From: Cololabis saira
Lineage: Eukaryota; Chordata; Actinopteri; Beloniformes; Belonidae
Length of the DNA: 64,000 nucleotides
Assembly (NCBI RefSeq): GCF_033807715.1
Contig: NC_084609.1
Coordinates: forward strand, 33,599,350 to 33,663,349
Direction of reading: 5' to 3'
The translations under genes and the position numbers were made by a program. This document shows positions 10,872-21,956 of the stretch, one piece after another (positions within the stretch are counted from its first letter, which is position 1; each line of letters starts with the position of its first letter). Below the pieces are notes generated by a model. The model worked only from the letters and a program-made list of their open reading frames with translations, was not told where the DNA came from and ran no database searches.

Positions 10872-12759
10872 AGCTGCAAGCAGCGATGAACGGGCCCTCG
10901 CACTCACGGCCACCGCCCCCATAAGCATATCAGAAATGACACCACCCACGACTTCCTATGTCAAACCATTCAAAAGATATAGCAGAAAAAAGGGACAACC
11001 AATCAGAAGAAGGGGCGGGGCTAATTCAGGCCAATGAAGGTCAAGGACTCCATACAGAATCTGATGACACCACCCACGACTCTCTATGTCAAACCATTCA
11101 AAAGTTATAGCAGAAAATCGGGACAACCAATCCGAAGAAGGGGCGGGGCTAATTTTCACCAATTATGGTCAAGGACTCAATACCGAGTCCCATGACACCA
11201 CCCACAACTCTTTATGTCAAACCTTTCAAAAGTTATGGCAGAGAAAATTATTCTAGGGGGCGCTGTTGAGCCGTTAGGCCACGCCCATTAATGCAAACCA
11301 TGAAATATCACATTTATCGCCAGGCCTGGCTTGCGTGCAAAATTTGGTGACTTTTGGAGAACTATCAAATATGGACCAATCAGATGAAGGGGGGCACGCT
11401 TTTTGGCGTCTAGCGTCGCCACGGTAACACTTTTGAAAGAGAAAAGTAATGCGTGTAGTTGCAAGATGAAGACGCACATTTTGATGTATAACACACCTGG
11501 GTGCACGTTACGGTTCGGGCCGTATTAATTGCCGAAAGAATGGCATAAATTGCACCAAAATTACACAATTAATTCAAAATGGCCGACTTCCTGTTCGGTT
11601 TTGGCCATGGCGCCAAGAGACTTTTCTTTAAGTTGCGACATGATACAGGTGTGTACCGATTTTCGTGCATGTACGTCAAACCGTATTGTGGGGCTTGAGG
11701 CACAAAGTTTTCCGGGGGGCGCTGTTGAGCCATTTTTCCACGCCCATTAATACAAACCATGAAATATCAAATTTATCGCCAGGCCTGCCTTGCATGCAAA
11801 ATTTGGTGACTTTTGGGGAACTATCAAATATGGACCAATCAGATGAAGGGGGGGTGCGCTTGTTGGCGTCTAGCGTCGCCACGGTAACACTTTTGAAAGA
11901 GAAAAGTAATGCGCGTAGTCGCAGGATGGAGACGCACATTTTGATGTATAACACACCTGGGTGCATGTTACGGTTCGGGCCGTATTAATTCTCGAAGGAA
12001 TGGCTCATATTGCTCCAAAATTACGCGATTAATTCAGAATGTTCAAAATGGCCGACTTCCTGTTCGGTTTCGGCCATGGTGCCAAGAGACTTTTCTTTAA
12101 GTTGCGACATGATACAGGTGTGTACCGATTTTCGTTCATGTACGTCAAACCGTATTATGGGGCTTGAGGCGCAAAGTTTTTTCTGTCTGAACCAACCAGA
12201 TGACGGGTGGGCGCGCTTTTTGGCGTCTAGCGTCGCCACGGTAACGCTTTTGAAAGAGAAAAGTAATGCGCATGGTCGCAGGATGGAGACGCACATTTTG
12301 ATGTATAACACACCTGGGTGCACGTTACGGTTCGGGCCGTATTAACTGCCGAAGGAATGGCATAAATTGCGCCAAAGTGACACGATTAATTCAAAATGGC
12401 TGACTTCCTGTTCGGTTTCGGCCATGGCTCCAAGAGACTTTTCTTTAAGTTGTGTACTGATACAGGTGTGTAGCGATTTTTGTGCATGTACGTCAAACCG
12501 TATTGTGGGGCTTGAGGCACAAAGTTTTCCAGGGGGCGCTGTTGAGCCATTTTTCCACGCCCATTAATGTAAACCATTAAATATCAAATTTTTCGCCAGG
12601 CCTGACTTGCATGCAAAATTTGGTGACTTTTTGGGCACGTTTAGGGGGGCAAAAAGGCCCTCCTTTCGTCAGAAGAAAAAAGAAAAAAGAAAGAAAAAAG
12701 AAAGAAAAATTCCTACAGATACAATAGGGCCTTCGCACTGAAGGTGCTCGGGCCCTAAT
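10872..12759 (+). mobile_element. Tandem-repeat element, AGCTGCAAGCAGCGATGAA family
   Basis: Left end agctgcaagcagcgatgaac gggccctcgca; right end aatagggccttcgcac...gctcgggccctaatt. Inside are three units of about 130 bp (gacaccacccacgactc at 10936, 11067, 11194) and then nearly three units of about 460 bp (cgcacattttgatgtataac at 11472, 11932, and a shortened one at 12290). A shorter inverted copy lies at 24338-25094. Class unknown to me; it is a common fish repeat. Short open frames repeated on both strands follow the units and are not taken as genes. Confidence 0.7.
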
Positions 12760-12765
12760 TATGTG

Positions 12766-12820
12766 ATTCAGATCCAGTTTTCTAATGCAATTATTCAAGT
12801 TAAGCAATTCAAATTCAAAT
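12766..12820 (+). repeat. Flanking direct repeat, right copy
   Basis: Partner of 10818-10871. The length (about 50 bp) is too great for a normal target duplication, so the element probably sits in a pre-existing duplication or arose by unequal exchange. Confidence 0.6.
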
Positions 12821-13588
12821 ATAAATTATTCAAATTCAGTTTCTAGTGGCACATATTTCTGCCCATAACATACAAATAAATAAAAATAAATACAAAATAA
12901 AAGGACAGAAAAAACTATTGTAAAATGGATTGTGACACAAAACTTATAGTGTAGACCTCAAAAACAAATACTGTCCTGTCCTGTACAATGAAAAATGAAA
13001 CTAACTGTAAACATATTTTCCAGGCTGTGCCACAAGGACAGATTATTGCCTGATACATTTTAGATTCAGTCACGATATGGCAGGAATCCAGCGTAGTGGT
13101 TAGTAGAATTTGACCAACTGGATTATACCAGGATTATATCCTTCACATTAGCCCACCAAGCTGTGGTTTAATATCCCTTTTATTGTCTGACAGACAAAAA
13201 AGTCTTCTACTGTTTTACTAATATGCATTTTACTGAAGCCAAGGACAAACTGTATTACATGTCATTTATAAGTCAATATTTTACGTAAATTGTAACTACT
13301 ATGGATATTAAGATAGTCTTTTACCACTTTAAAAGTCAGGATTGTTAGAGTTCAACAAATATTGTCCATAAAGTTATTTTTGTCTCTCAATGTAAGTGAT
13401 TTACTAATTAAAACTGTATTTATATGTTTGGAGAGGCAAAAGAATTAAGTACTTAATCCACTTTTTTTTTAAAGAAAAAAATTATTATATAATTATAAAT
13501 AACAAAATCAGCGAGTTCTATGTTCTAATACATACTGTATTACTAATACATAGTTAGTTGGTGGACTACAGAGACGACTAGAGAAACA
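12821..13588. other. Intronic sequence, no recognised feature
   Basis: AT-rich, low-complexity stretches around 12860-12905 and 13465-13510. No repeat ends or coding signal recognised. Confidence 0.5.
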
Positions 13589-13658
13589 GAAGTAGATCAC
13601 AGAGTGGGACTGCAGGTCAGCATGCACCTCCTGAAGCTCTGGCCTGCACCACAACAAA

Positions 13659-14487
13659 TTAATGAATGAATGAATGAATCTTTATTTCGGCTTGTACACA
13701 CTTTTTTAAAAAACAATATGAAAAGGTAAAATAAACATTTCTTTTGCCGAAAAGGTGTAGGCTGAGGCCGTAGCTTATAGTAACTGCCCTTTTGATCAAA
13801 CAATGCATAAAGAAGACAAAAATAAAGAAGACAAAAATAAATAAGACAAAGTATAAAATTGATGTTTCACATTCTAGAATGTTTTTGATAATATACTTCA
13901 TAATTATAGTGTTTTATATTTATTTACAATATTTTCTTTAAACATTTCCTTAAACTTGAAGATAGAACTGGACATTTTTAGGTTGTTGTCACAATTATTC
14001 CATATTTCTCTAGCCTTAATTGATGTACATCTCTTTTTAATATTAGTTCTTACTGTCGTCGTCTCAAACATGAGTTTCCCCCTCAGGTCATAGTTTCTTT
14101 TATTTGGAACAAATCCTGAATGCAGTTTCTGCTGGGCTTTAAAGGCAAATAGAACAGTTTTCTGCTCTGCTATATCATGGAATTTAGGAGTATTATATTT
14201 AATAAAGAGATTATTTGTTGGTTTATAATAGTCAGATCTATTAATTATCCTTAAAGCTCTTTTCTGTAACAGGAAAATAGGGTTTGTATTTGTTTTATAG
14301 GTGTTACCCCATGTCTCCACACAATAAGTCATGTATGGAACTATGAGTGAGTTATACATCAAAAACTGTGCTCTTTGACAGAAAAAATTATTTGTTTTAC
14401 TTAAGCTAGGGTTTTAGACAGTTTTGATTTTACACTATTTATATGTGATTTCCAGCTAAGTTTATCATCAATTATTACCCCCAGGAT
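13659..14487 (-). mobile_element. 5'-truncated LINE inserted in the L2 remnant
   Basis: The 3' end lies at the left with an (ATTC)n tail on the minus strand. Flanking ACAAA at 13654-13658 and 14488-14492 looks like a short target duplication. Joining the flanks restores the L2 word caacaaactacaag seen elsewhere as caacaaactataag. Confidence 0.7.
13904..14362 (-). pseudogene. LINE ORF2 C-terminal fragment
   Basis: An uninterrupted 152-codon stretch with SLIVPYMTYCVETWGNTYKT, FLLQKRALRIINRSDYY, IWNNCDNNLKMSSSIFKFK. This is the conserved segment after the RT domain in Nimb/I/CR1-type fish LINEs. The N-terminal RT and endonuclease are missing through 5' truncation, so this is not a functional gene, although no stop interrupts the fragment. 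Confidence 0.75.
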
Positions 14488-14680
14488 ACAAACTACAAGA
14501 ACAGTGGAGAACAATGATGCTTATGAGATATACTTCTAATTAATAACTGTGGATTGAGTTTAGGAAAGGAAAGAGAAGGAGAGAGAGCAGAAGGGGTGAT
14601 GGTGTTGTCCCTCCAGCATGTCTAAGATGAGCTGCTGTAGTCTGGTCCTGCAGCTGCAGCTACCACTACCGGCCCTAACA

Positions 14681-14920
14681 CACTAGAGCAGTGTTTCTCA
14701 ATCCTGGTCCTCGAGTACCACTGCCCTGCATGTTTTAGATGTTTCCCTGCACCAACACACCTGATTCTAATTAAATGTCCTAATTAGCTTGTCACCAAGG
14801 TCTGCATAGTTCTGTTGATGACACAGGTACTTGTATCACGGTGCGCTGAAGCAGGGTAGCATCTAAAACATGCAGGGCAGTGGTACTCGAGGACCAGGAT
14901 TGAGAAACACTGCACTAGAG
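14681..14920 (+). mobile_element. hAT MITE (CTCGAGTACCACTG family), perfect 8-bp duplication
   Basis: Inverted ends CAGTGTTTCTCAATCCTGGT at 14689 and, reversed, to 14912, with arms of more than 50 bp. The flanks CACTAGAG (14681-14688 and 14913-14920) are identical. The same family occurs at 29395-29618 and more distantly at 22817-23043 and 26621-28768. Confidence 0.93.
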
Positions 14921-14984
14921 TTTACACTAACTAGAGCTTTACTAACCACTAACGGGTTAAGGTTGAGAATGAAAAAGCAAAGAT

Positions 14985-15560
14985 TCGGTGCGTCCGAAAT
15001 GCCACACTAAACAGTATATACTAAAAAGTATACTTAAGTTCGGCACACTTTTGAGTAAATATCAGCAGTATGCATTACTTCGGACGTACTATTAAGAACG
15101 CACACGTCACTTCCTGCCGTAGGGAGGAAGTGACGTGTCACAGCAGCAGTAGCAGCTGTTACCATGGTAACAGCAGCAGTAGCAGCTGTTACCATGGTAA
15201 CAGCAGCAGTAGCAGCACCGCTCCGCTATTTCCTGTTTATTCTGGCCGAAACAAGATGACATTATATAATATTATTATATACCAATATTATAATATTAAT
15301 ATTATATAATAATATTATTATACTTTATATTATACTTATGACATATAGTTATCACTTAGCAACCAAACGCTGCTGCATTGCATTGTGGGAAGTTTCTGCT
15401 CGGCTAGTGTCCATCAATCCACACTAAAAAAATTCTCCAGAATAAGTATGGATAGTACATACTATTGAGTACGTACTAATGTTTCGGACGCACTAAAAAA
15501 TCTTGCATACTCATTTTGCATACTCATTAGGGTGGAAGTTTGGAATTTCGGATGCAGCCG
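14985..15560 (+). mobile_element. MITE with GGTGCGTCCGAAAT ends
   Basis: Left end ggtgcgtccgaaatgcca, right end tggaatttcggatgcagcc, with inner inverted words such as agtatatactaaaaagtata and gtacgtactaatgtttcgga. The inside has two copies of a 30-bp unit (agcagctgttaccatggtaa...) at 15149-15208 and an AT-rich palindromic stretch at 15258-15330. Confidence 0.65.
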
Positions 15561-16737
15561 TTCTGTCGGAATTCCATATCCAGACTGATGAACTGGTGAA
15601 GGCTAACTCCCTGTATGTGGCTGTCAGAGAAAAGGTGATGGAGGAGTAAATAAACTTAGCTCTTACAATCTTTAGTTCATTTTATTGGCTGCTTTTAGCA
15701 AAGTATCTCCTGAATCATTTCACTGTCTCAAGAAGCCCGTAGGCTTTTCTTTCTTTATAGGTTTACAATATCACAAAACCTTAACTTATATAGCTATATA
15801 TAGTAATTGTGTAGGTGTTGTCATCAAAACGTTGCCATATTTGCCTCCCAGTTGACCGGAGCTCTGGGCTCCCTCTCTGTCCTTGGTGAGGTGATTAGGT
15901 TGTGAGACTGGCCTTCTGCATCACCTCATTCCTCATCAGTCTCAGAGGAACAGGGAGGAAAGCAAATCTGAGTCTCTAAATCATTCTATTCTGTCTCCAT
16001 CTCCCTCCCTCTTCTGTCAGCCCTCCTCTTCAACATTCCTGTCCTCTGTCTTGAGTTCTGCCCTCTCTGTCTTTCAACTCATTCCTCCTTCTTCTCCTCT
16101 CTCCCACCATACTCTGCCAGCCAGACTTATGGGGCTTTGGGGTGTAACACTGTAAGAGTCAGGTTGTAATAACAGGCCTGTGATATGCTTGGACCTCATC
16201 TGGAGACAGAGCTCCTAAGAGAGCTAAAGAAATGTGCGGAGAAGTAGATAAAGAAAGACGGGGAGAGTGGAAGAAAAGGACAGATGGAGGATAATAAAAG
16301 AGACAGAGGAGAGACTGTGTGAAAGACAAATTCTATCTGTGGGGCTCTTAGTGGGCCGTGAAGACTCAGTGTTTTATCTGGACCTGCCGGGGCTCCCAGT
16401 GAGGAACTTTAGTCGCTGTAAACTTACTGACCTCCACAGTCTAAACAAAGTTGCACACGGAGCTAAAAAGATTCAACCTTTTTGGTACATTATCATTTGT
16501 AACTGCAGGCAAAAGTTCTAAACGCGGCTTTTTTTTTAAAAAAATGGGGGGATAAACTTTATTCCCTGTCCAAAAGTTATTTTGACAGGGATGTGCTATA
16601 AAATGATAATTTGATAGCAATCATACATCATATGAGTAATTATAACAAACCAGCATAAGTAAGTAGAAGGCTGCACTGCAGACACGGCAGGTGAAGTTGA
16701 GAGCCTGATACCCTAAATGAAGCTCCAGTGCCTTCTC
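15561..16737. other. Intronic sequence, mostly non-repetitive
   Basis: Somewhat more GC-balanced than its surroundings, with a pyrimidine-rich stretch 15990-16110. No repeat ends recognised. A short frame at 15567-15647 (EFHIQTDELVKANSLYVAVR then EKVMEE and a stop) is noted under findings. Confidence 0.45.
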
Positions 16738-17509
16738 GTCCTGGGCAGAGTTGTGTAGTAACAGTTACATTTACTCTGTTACATTTACTTGAGTAAGTTT
16801 TGGGAAATGTTGTACTTTTAGGAGTAGTTTTGAATCACTATACTTTGTACTTTTACTTGAGTAGATTTGTGAAGAAGAAACTGTTCCTCTTACTCCGCTA
16901 CATTAGGCTACGTTGAGCTGTTACTTTTATTTTATCCCTTTTATCCGCGTACGTGTCAATCTCATGACATCACTGGGTGATTCTTTGGGAAAAATGTTAG
17001 TTTTTGCATGTTTTGTCACATTTACACTTTTTTGTTTGACTCAAACACACACAGAGTTTCTATGAGTTCATGTTTGTTCTAGTTCTGGTTAAAAAAGAAA
17101 AGTACAAAGGCTGGAAATTTTCTGCTACTTGTGCTTAATTTATTTTTTTATTCTGTTATTATTTTATTTATTTTATTATTTATTAAAGTACTTTAATTTA
17201 CTTTAAGATTATTTTAATTTAAGCTATTTGTATTAATTTAATTTAATTTATTATTTTATTGATTTAATTTGCCTGAAGATGATTATTTTGTACTTTTGTC
17301 TGTTTGAATGGTTGTGTTAAAAAAATAAATCAGACGTTACTCAACAGTTACTCAGTACTTGAGTAGTTTTTTCACCAAGTACTTTTTTACTTTTACTCAA
17401 GTAATTATTTGGATGACTACTTTTTACTTCTGCAGTAAAAAGTACTTGAGTCATATTATTCTGAAGTAACAGTACTTTTTTGGCTCCTCTACCCATCTCT
17501 GGTCCTGGG
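16738..17509 (+). mobile_element. hAT MITE (AGTACTTGAGTA family), perfect 8-bp duplication
   Basis: Ends CAGAGTTGTGTAGTAAC at 16746 and the related inverted GGCTCCTCTACCCATCTCTG to 17501. The flank GTCCTGGG is exact on both sides (16738-16745, 17502-17509). The inside is rich in ttacttgagtaa-type words and AT runs; no coding. Confidence 0.9.
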
Positions 17510-18302
17510 TGACTGGATCCCGAGTCTGCAGCATCCAGTGACCCAGGTAAAGGAAACAGTCCCCTGGATCTCAGCTGACCCCGGGGGCTGGACCTGTTCA
17601 CTCCATGACTACTGAATGTGGTTGAAAAACACAGCACAGCGATAATATGTTGGAATTAAAACTATGCTGTTATGGGTTTAAAATACTGGAAATCTGTCAT
17701 CAGCCAGCACTTTTTCTTTAGAGCAGAGCAACAGAACATTTTCCACTGTCTCTATGACTCCTGACTTCCCTGTTGTGCCTGACTTAGCAGTTGGTTATAG
17801 GGAATCCGATGAAAAAATGTTCGTTTTATAAAGCAGGACAAATGTGTTGTTTTATTGATCTATTTTTAAGCTAAATATAACATCTTTCTTTTTTCATCTA
17901 TTTCTTTTTTGACCCTGAGATAGCCAGAGCTCTACATTAGATCTTGTTGGATATATGCTGAGACTGTGAATGATTGTTCTCTGTTTGCTGTTTTAAGCTC
18001 CTTGTGCTGAGTGACGGCTCTCTGTCCACCTTCTCCTTCCACCTCAGGTTCTTTGAATTCTCCCAGGTTTAAATTGATTGTAAAACCATTGCTTTCTTAT
18101 AAATTTGGTTTTCAAACAGTGCCAAAGTGTGCGTTGGCCACTGTTTAAAGTTTTTTTTAACCCCATAGATTCATTGCTTAGCTAATTATACTAGTCAGAA
18201 TATAGTGGTTTATAATTACCTTTACACATTTTATGTTACTCTAAATACATTTGAGTGGATTCTAAATTGGTGTGGCTTATTAGCTGGATGTTTTGTAAAT
18301 TT
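17510..18302. other. Intronic sequence, no recognised feature
   Basis: No terminal repeats, simple repeats or coding signals recognised. Confidence 0.5.
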
Positions 18303-18440
18303 GTGATGTGGTGAGTGGGGAGGACCCAAATGCAGGAGATGAGGCAGCGGGAGTTTCAAAACAAAAGTCCTTTATTTAACGAAAAAGTATTGCTTAGCCA
18401 GGGATCCTAAGGAAATTAACTAAGGGGAACACTAGAAAAA
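18303..18440 (-). mobile_element. LTR-like fragment
   Basis: gtggtgagtggggaggaccc aaatgcagg, then a tcctttatttaac block and ttagccagggatcc, parallel the right part of the LTR-like blocks at 2293-2400 and 53459-53570. Both ends are worn. Confidence 0.5.
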
Positions 18441-18971
18441 TTAGGAAAAAAAAAACTGGTGGAAAAGCAAACAGTCTGAAAAAGCTTGAAAAATATATAC
18501 CGGTATATAGATATAGAAGATATCAGTGTTGGTAGATACCCAAAACCAAATGATCACACAGAGAGCCTGAAAATATTGTATTTCTGCAAAAATCATCATC
18601 ATCAAATAAGTTTGTTGATGGCATAGGGCTAAGGAGGCATGTCTGTGTGGGAGAGGAAGTAAGGATAAAACAAATAACACAACTTAAAACACCAGGGGCC
18701 TCATTTATAAAGCTTGCGTGCGCACAAAACAGGGCTTGAAAGATGCACACGCCTCCTTCTACGCAAAGGTTGGAATTAAAAAAAAAAAAAACTAACGGAA
18801 AAATGTGCATATCTTTACGCAAACTTTGATCCTAGCGCACGAACATTTTGACGATATGGGGAACTGACGACGCAGAAAGTGAGGTGGTGAAATGATGTTA
18901 TACTTTTAATGTCATCACATATCAGACTTATAATATAATAGCGCTGATCGTGTCCCTCTGTGTTTGAAGCG

Positions 18972-19020
18972 TCAGTCAGGACTCTGGTGCTGCTGGTACT
19001 GGTACTGGTGCTGGTGCTGG

Positions 19021-19098
<78 letters not shown>

Positions 19099-19456
19099 AG
19101 CTGCTGCTGCTGCAGCTGCAGCTGCGGTGCAGGACACGCCGGGAACCTCCTCGTCACCCACCGCGACAACCGTAGAATGACTGAGGACAGAATAAATGAG
19201 TGCCGGGCCACTCTCCTCTTGGCCTCCACCTTCAGATCACACCACTTCTTTTTTTTTTCTATCACAGATCTGTCCGTGGCACTCACGGTGTTTAGCGCAG
19301 CAACGACGTGCTGCCACTCACTCGCTTTCTTTCTGTTAGTGATGCCACTACTGTGACCACCAAATAATGTGGTTTTCCTGCCTCCACCTCATCCACAACA
19401 TCTCCACCTCAGTCTCCGTGAAATTTAGTGGCACGGTGGCTCGACACGTCTCATTC
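18972..19456 (-). pseudogene. Myb/SANT-like DNA-binding protein remnant (Harbinger)
   Basis: From about 19456 downward the frame starts MNETCRATVPLNFTETEVEM, continues (after a break) with a WQHVVAA-type word near 19320, then SATDRSVIEKKKKWCDLKVE and AKRRVARH. Trihelix/SANT-like proteins of this type bind Harbinger ends. In-frame stops and a missing middle mark it as broken. Downstream the frame runs into polyglutamine made by the CAG side of the trinucleotide repeat. Confidence 0.65.
18991..19130 (+). repeat. (CTG)n trinucleotide repeat
   Basis: Pure run of about 26 CTG units at 19021-19098, with imperfect CTGGTG and CTGCAG units on both sides. Confidence 0.97.
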
Positions 19457-19771
19457 ATCCTGACGCAGCAGAAACAGACTGCAGGAAGCTGCACATGCTC
19501 AGTAGACTCATTTATATGCAAATACAGTCATCAAGTAATTTGCATTGACCATTTATGGTATAAAGTGGGCGTGTAGAGGGCGGGATATGAGGCGAATTCA
19601 CGTGTGCAACCTTCCAGCTGGACTGTGATTTATAAAGAGAACATTGCGTGCAGGTGTTTGTGCACACGGTTTTATAAATCCAGATTTTTTTGTGTGCACG
19701 CCATTTTCGGCTTTTGAGCGTACGTACACTTTTAGTATGACTCCTACGCACTCTTTTATAAATGAGGCCCC

Positions 19772-20130
19772 AAATCAGTTACTGACAAACAAATCTGCTG
19801 AATCGGATTCCAAATTAGACTAAAAGTGAATAAGAGTGAAAAAATACTCGCTTTTTTGAGAGGCATTGTGAAATTATCGTAGACTTCCACATATTGACCG
19901 CATATCCTGCAGAGGTCGAAATTATTGTGCCTGAATTCTTGGGAAGTCAGTACTTGTAAGTATGAGTTGGGAGAACGTAATTTGGAGAACGCAAGAACGC
20001 ATCTCTATCTTTCTGCAATTGGAACAGCAGTGTACTTGTGTTCTTGATGTTTTCAGACCTAAGCTGACAGGCTAACATGTATTGCACTGTACACATAATG
20101 TCTAGGGTTTAATTTATTATAAAAAACACC
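19772..20130. other. Intronic sequence, no recognised feature
   Basis: No repeat ends or coding signal recognised. Confidence 0.45.
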
Positions 20131-20885
20131 TTTGACACTAAAGGCAAAGGAAGTTTATTTGTACAGCAAATTTGATTTACAAGACAATTCACAGTGCTTT
20201 GCATAACAAGATTTAAAAAAAATGCAATAAAAAGTAAAAAGTAGATTAAATACATGCATAACATAAGAAAAAGAATAAAAGGCTTGGCTCTTGTTTTTAG
20301 CTTCACTGCTTGAAGCTGAGTGCTGACTTTTAATCTTTCTTCCTTGGCTCCAAACACTATTATTTCTGCTTTTTTCTTCATTTAACTGAAAAAAGTTTCA
20401 GGAAATCCACTCTTGTAAGTTGATCAATGCATTTGATAAATTTTTGAATTGTATTATAGTCTCCTGGGTAGATGGTTATATAAATTTGTTTGTAATTTGC
20501 ATAGTTATGATAACACATTTCGTTTTTTTGAGTGGGCACATATAAATGGTAAACAACAGAGGTCCCCAGAATTGAACCTTGAGGAACTCCACATGTTATT
20601 TCTATTAGCTCCAATTTGTAGTTACCTGAAGTGACAAAATAGTACCTGTCTTTTTGATAGGACTCCAACCAGTCAAGTGCTGTGCAAAGAAAGTCCCACC
20701 CAGTTCTTCAACTGTTCTATCAAGATGTTATGGTCAACTCTGTTGAATTGACTGAGATCCAGTAAGACCAAGACCGAAATGCAGCCACTATCCGTATTGT
20801 AGTGGATGTCATTAAGGACCTTAATTAGAGCTGTCCCAGTAAATTTGATACAGGCCTATTGATGTTCATAAGTGACCTGTCTAGA
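20131..20885 (-). mobile_element. L2-like LINE fragment with RT remnant
   Basis: On the minus strand: ESYQKDRYYFVTSGNYKLEL, ITCGVPQGSILG (an RT motif close to the PQG of the palm), YANYKQIYITIYPGDYN where the catalytic YADD should be (second Asp changed, YANY), then EIIVFGAKEERLKVSTQLQA. The left end (aaggaagtttatttgtacag...caattcacagtgctttgcat) is the family's 3' UTR. The post-RT region is deleted. Not functional. Confidence 0.8.
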
Positions 20886-20934
20886 CTATTCTTTTTTAAA
20901 AGTAACTAAATGACAGTTGTTTTTAGGGAATGAG

Positions 20935-21042
20935 GGAATGTAACAACTCATAATGTAATAACGGCTCATAATGTAATAACAGCTCATAATGTAATAACTT
21001 AAATGTAATAAAAGTTCATAATGTAATAATCGGCTCATAATA
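20935..21042 (+). repeat. Short tandem array, unit about gctcataatgtaataac
   Basis: Five to six imperfect copies of a 17-18-bp unit. The same unit recurs at 21876-21955 on the other side of an L2 fragment. Confidence 0.85.
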
Positions 21043-21870
21043 AACCGCAGGCCAGCTCGCAGCTCCCGAAGCTCCGGCCTGCAAACGTGCACAAAAGAGA
21101 AAAAAGGTGGCCAGCAAAAGAAACTACAGGAACGATGGACAAGAATGATAACTATGAGTTACTTATAATAAATAAAAATGGAAATGGAGAAGAGATGAAG
21201 GGAAGAGGAGAAGAAGGGTGAGAGGCACCGCCCAGTGGATCATGTCTGTGCCCCCCTGCAGCATAGGCCTATAGCAGCATATCCAGAGGTGGCAAATCCG
21301 GCTTCAGAAAGTAAAAGTCCTACCATGTATTTGTTCTGCACATTCACTCAACCAGCTGATTCTAATCAGCACAGCTCTTCAGCCAGGTAGATGAGCTAAT
21401 TAGTGAACTCACCTGGTTTTAGTGAATGGACAGAACAAATATATGGCAGGACTTTTACTTTCTGAAGCCGGATTTGCCACCTCTGAGCATATCTACCACG
21501 AAGCTATGACTACTGACTCTAACACACTAGACTTTACACTACCTAGAGATTTACCAACACCAGCTAGAGGTTTACTAAACACTAACTATAGGCTTTACTA
21601 AACAGAAAGGTTTTAAGTTTAGTTTTAAAGGTGGAGGTGGTGTCAGCCTCCTTAACCCAGATTGGAAGTTGGTTCCATAGTCATGGTGCCTGATAGCAGA
21701 ACGCCTGCCCTCCAAATTTACATTTGGATACTCTAGGAACTACGAGTAAACCTGCACTCCGAGAATGGAGAGCTCTGCCAGGAACATAAGGCACTATCAG
21801 GTCTTGCAAATAATGCAGAGCTAAGCCGTTTGGGGCTTTATACGCAAGTAATAAAATATCTAATTGAATT
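21043..21870 (-). mobile_element. L2-like LINE 3' fragment (pol C-terminus and 3' UTR)
   Basis: Matches 53240-53450 plus 55464-55900 almost word for word (for example aggcaccgcccagtggatca, ggaggtggtgtcagcctcct, ggatactctaggaactacga). The part from about 21630 to 21860 codes on the minus strand for the same LINE C-terminal segment as 55625-56257. A hAT MITE (21284-21485) is inserted. Confidence 0.85.
21276..21493 (+). mobile_element. hAT MITE with perfect 8-bp duplication, inside the L2 fragment
   Basis: Arms CAGAGGTGGCAAATCCGGCT (21284) and their exact inverse (to 21485), about 38 bp long; flank AGCATATC on both sides (21276-21283, 21486-21493). The L2 copy near 55487 has AGCATATC once and no insertion, which proves the boundaries. 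Confidence 0.95.
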
Positions 21871-21875
21871 TAATA

Positions 21876-21956
21876 ATGTAATAACTTATTACATTATGAG
21901 TCTTACTGCTCATAATGTAATAACAGCTCATAATGTAATAATGGCTCATATTGTGA
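21876..21956 (+). repeat. Short tandem array, unit about gctcataatgtaataac
   Basis: Three to four copies in direct orientation, with one inverted copy (ttattacattatgag) at 21886-21900. Confidence 0.8.

Larger units (their letters stand above)
13589..14960 (-). mobile_element. L2-like LINE 3' UTR fragment, twice interrupted
   Basis: The pieces 13600-13658 (gactgcaggtcagcatgcac), 14488-14680 (aactacaagaacagtggaga) and 14913-14960 (gtttacactaactagagc) line up with the 3' UTR of the L2 copies at 21043-21620 and 53233-53450/55560-55620. A second LINE (13659-14487) and a hAT MITE (14689-14912) are inserted in it. Confidence 0.65.
18695..19771 (-). mobile_element. Harbinger-like element with GGGGCCTCATTTATAA ends
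   Basis: Perfect 16-bp inverted ends GGGGCCTCATTTATAA (18695) and TTATAAATGAGGCCCC (to 19771), followed by inverted GCGTGCGCAC/GTGTGCACG-type words. It carries a Myb/SANT-like gene remnant, the usual second gene of Harbinger elements. No clear 3-bp target duplication is seen. Confidence 0.7.

Noticed and set aside
11274..12577. Set of 60-107-codon frames repeated several times with the same peptide (MHPGVLYIKMCV...)
   Set aside because: They repeat because the 460-bp DNA units repeat; frames shift between units and no domain is recognised.
18960..19175. Poly-Leu, poly-Cys and poly-Ala frames
   Set aside because: Alternative frames of the CTG repeat. Only the frame carrying the Myb/SANT-like remnant was kept.
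20935..21042. CRISPR-like array of about 17-bp repeats
   Set aside because: Units are directly adjacent with no spacers of constant length, and the genome is a vertebrate one.
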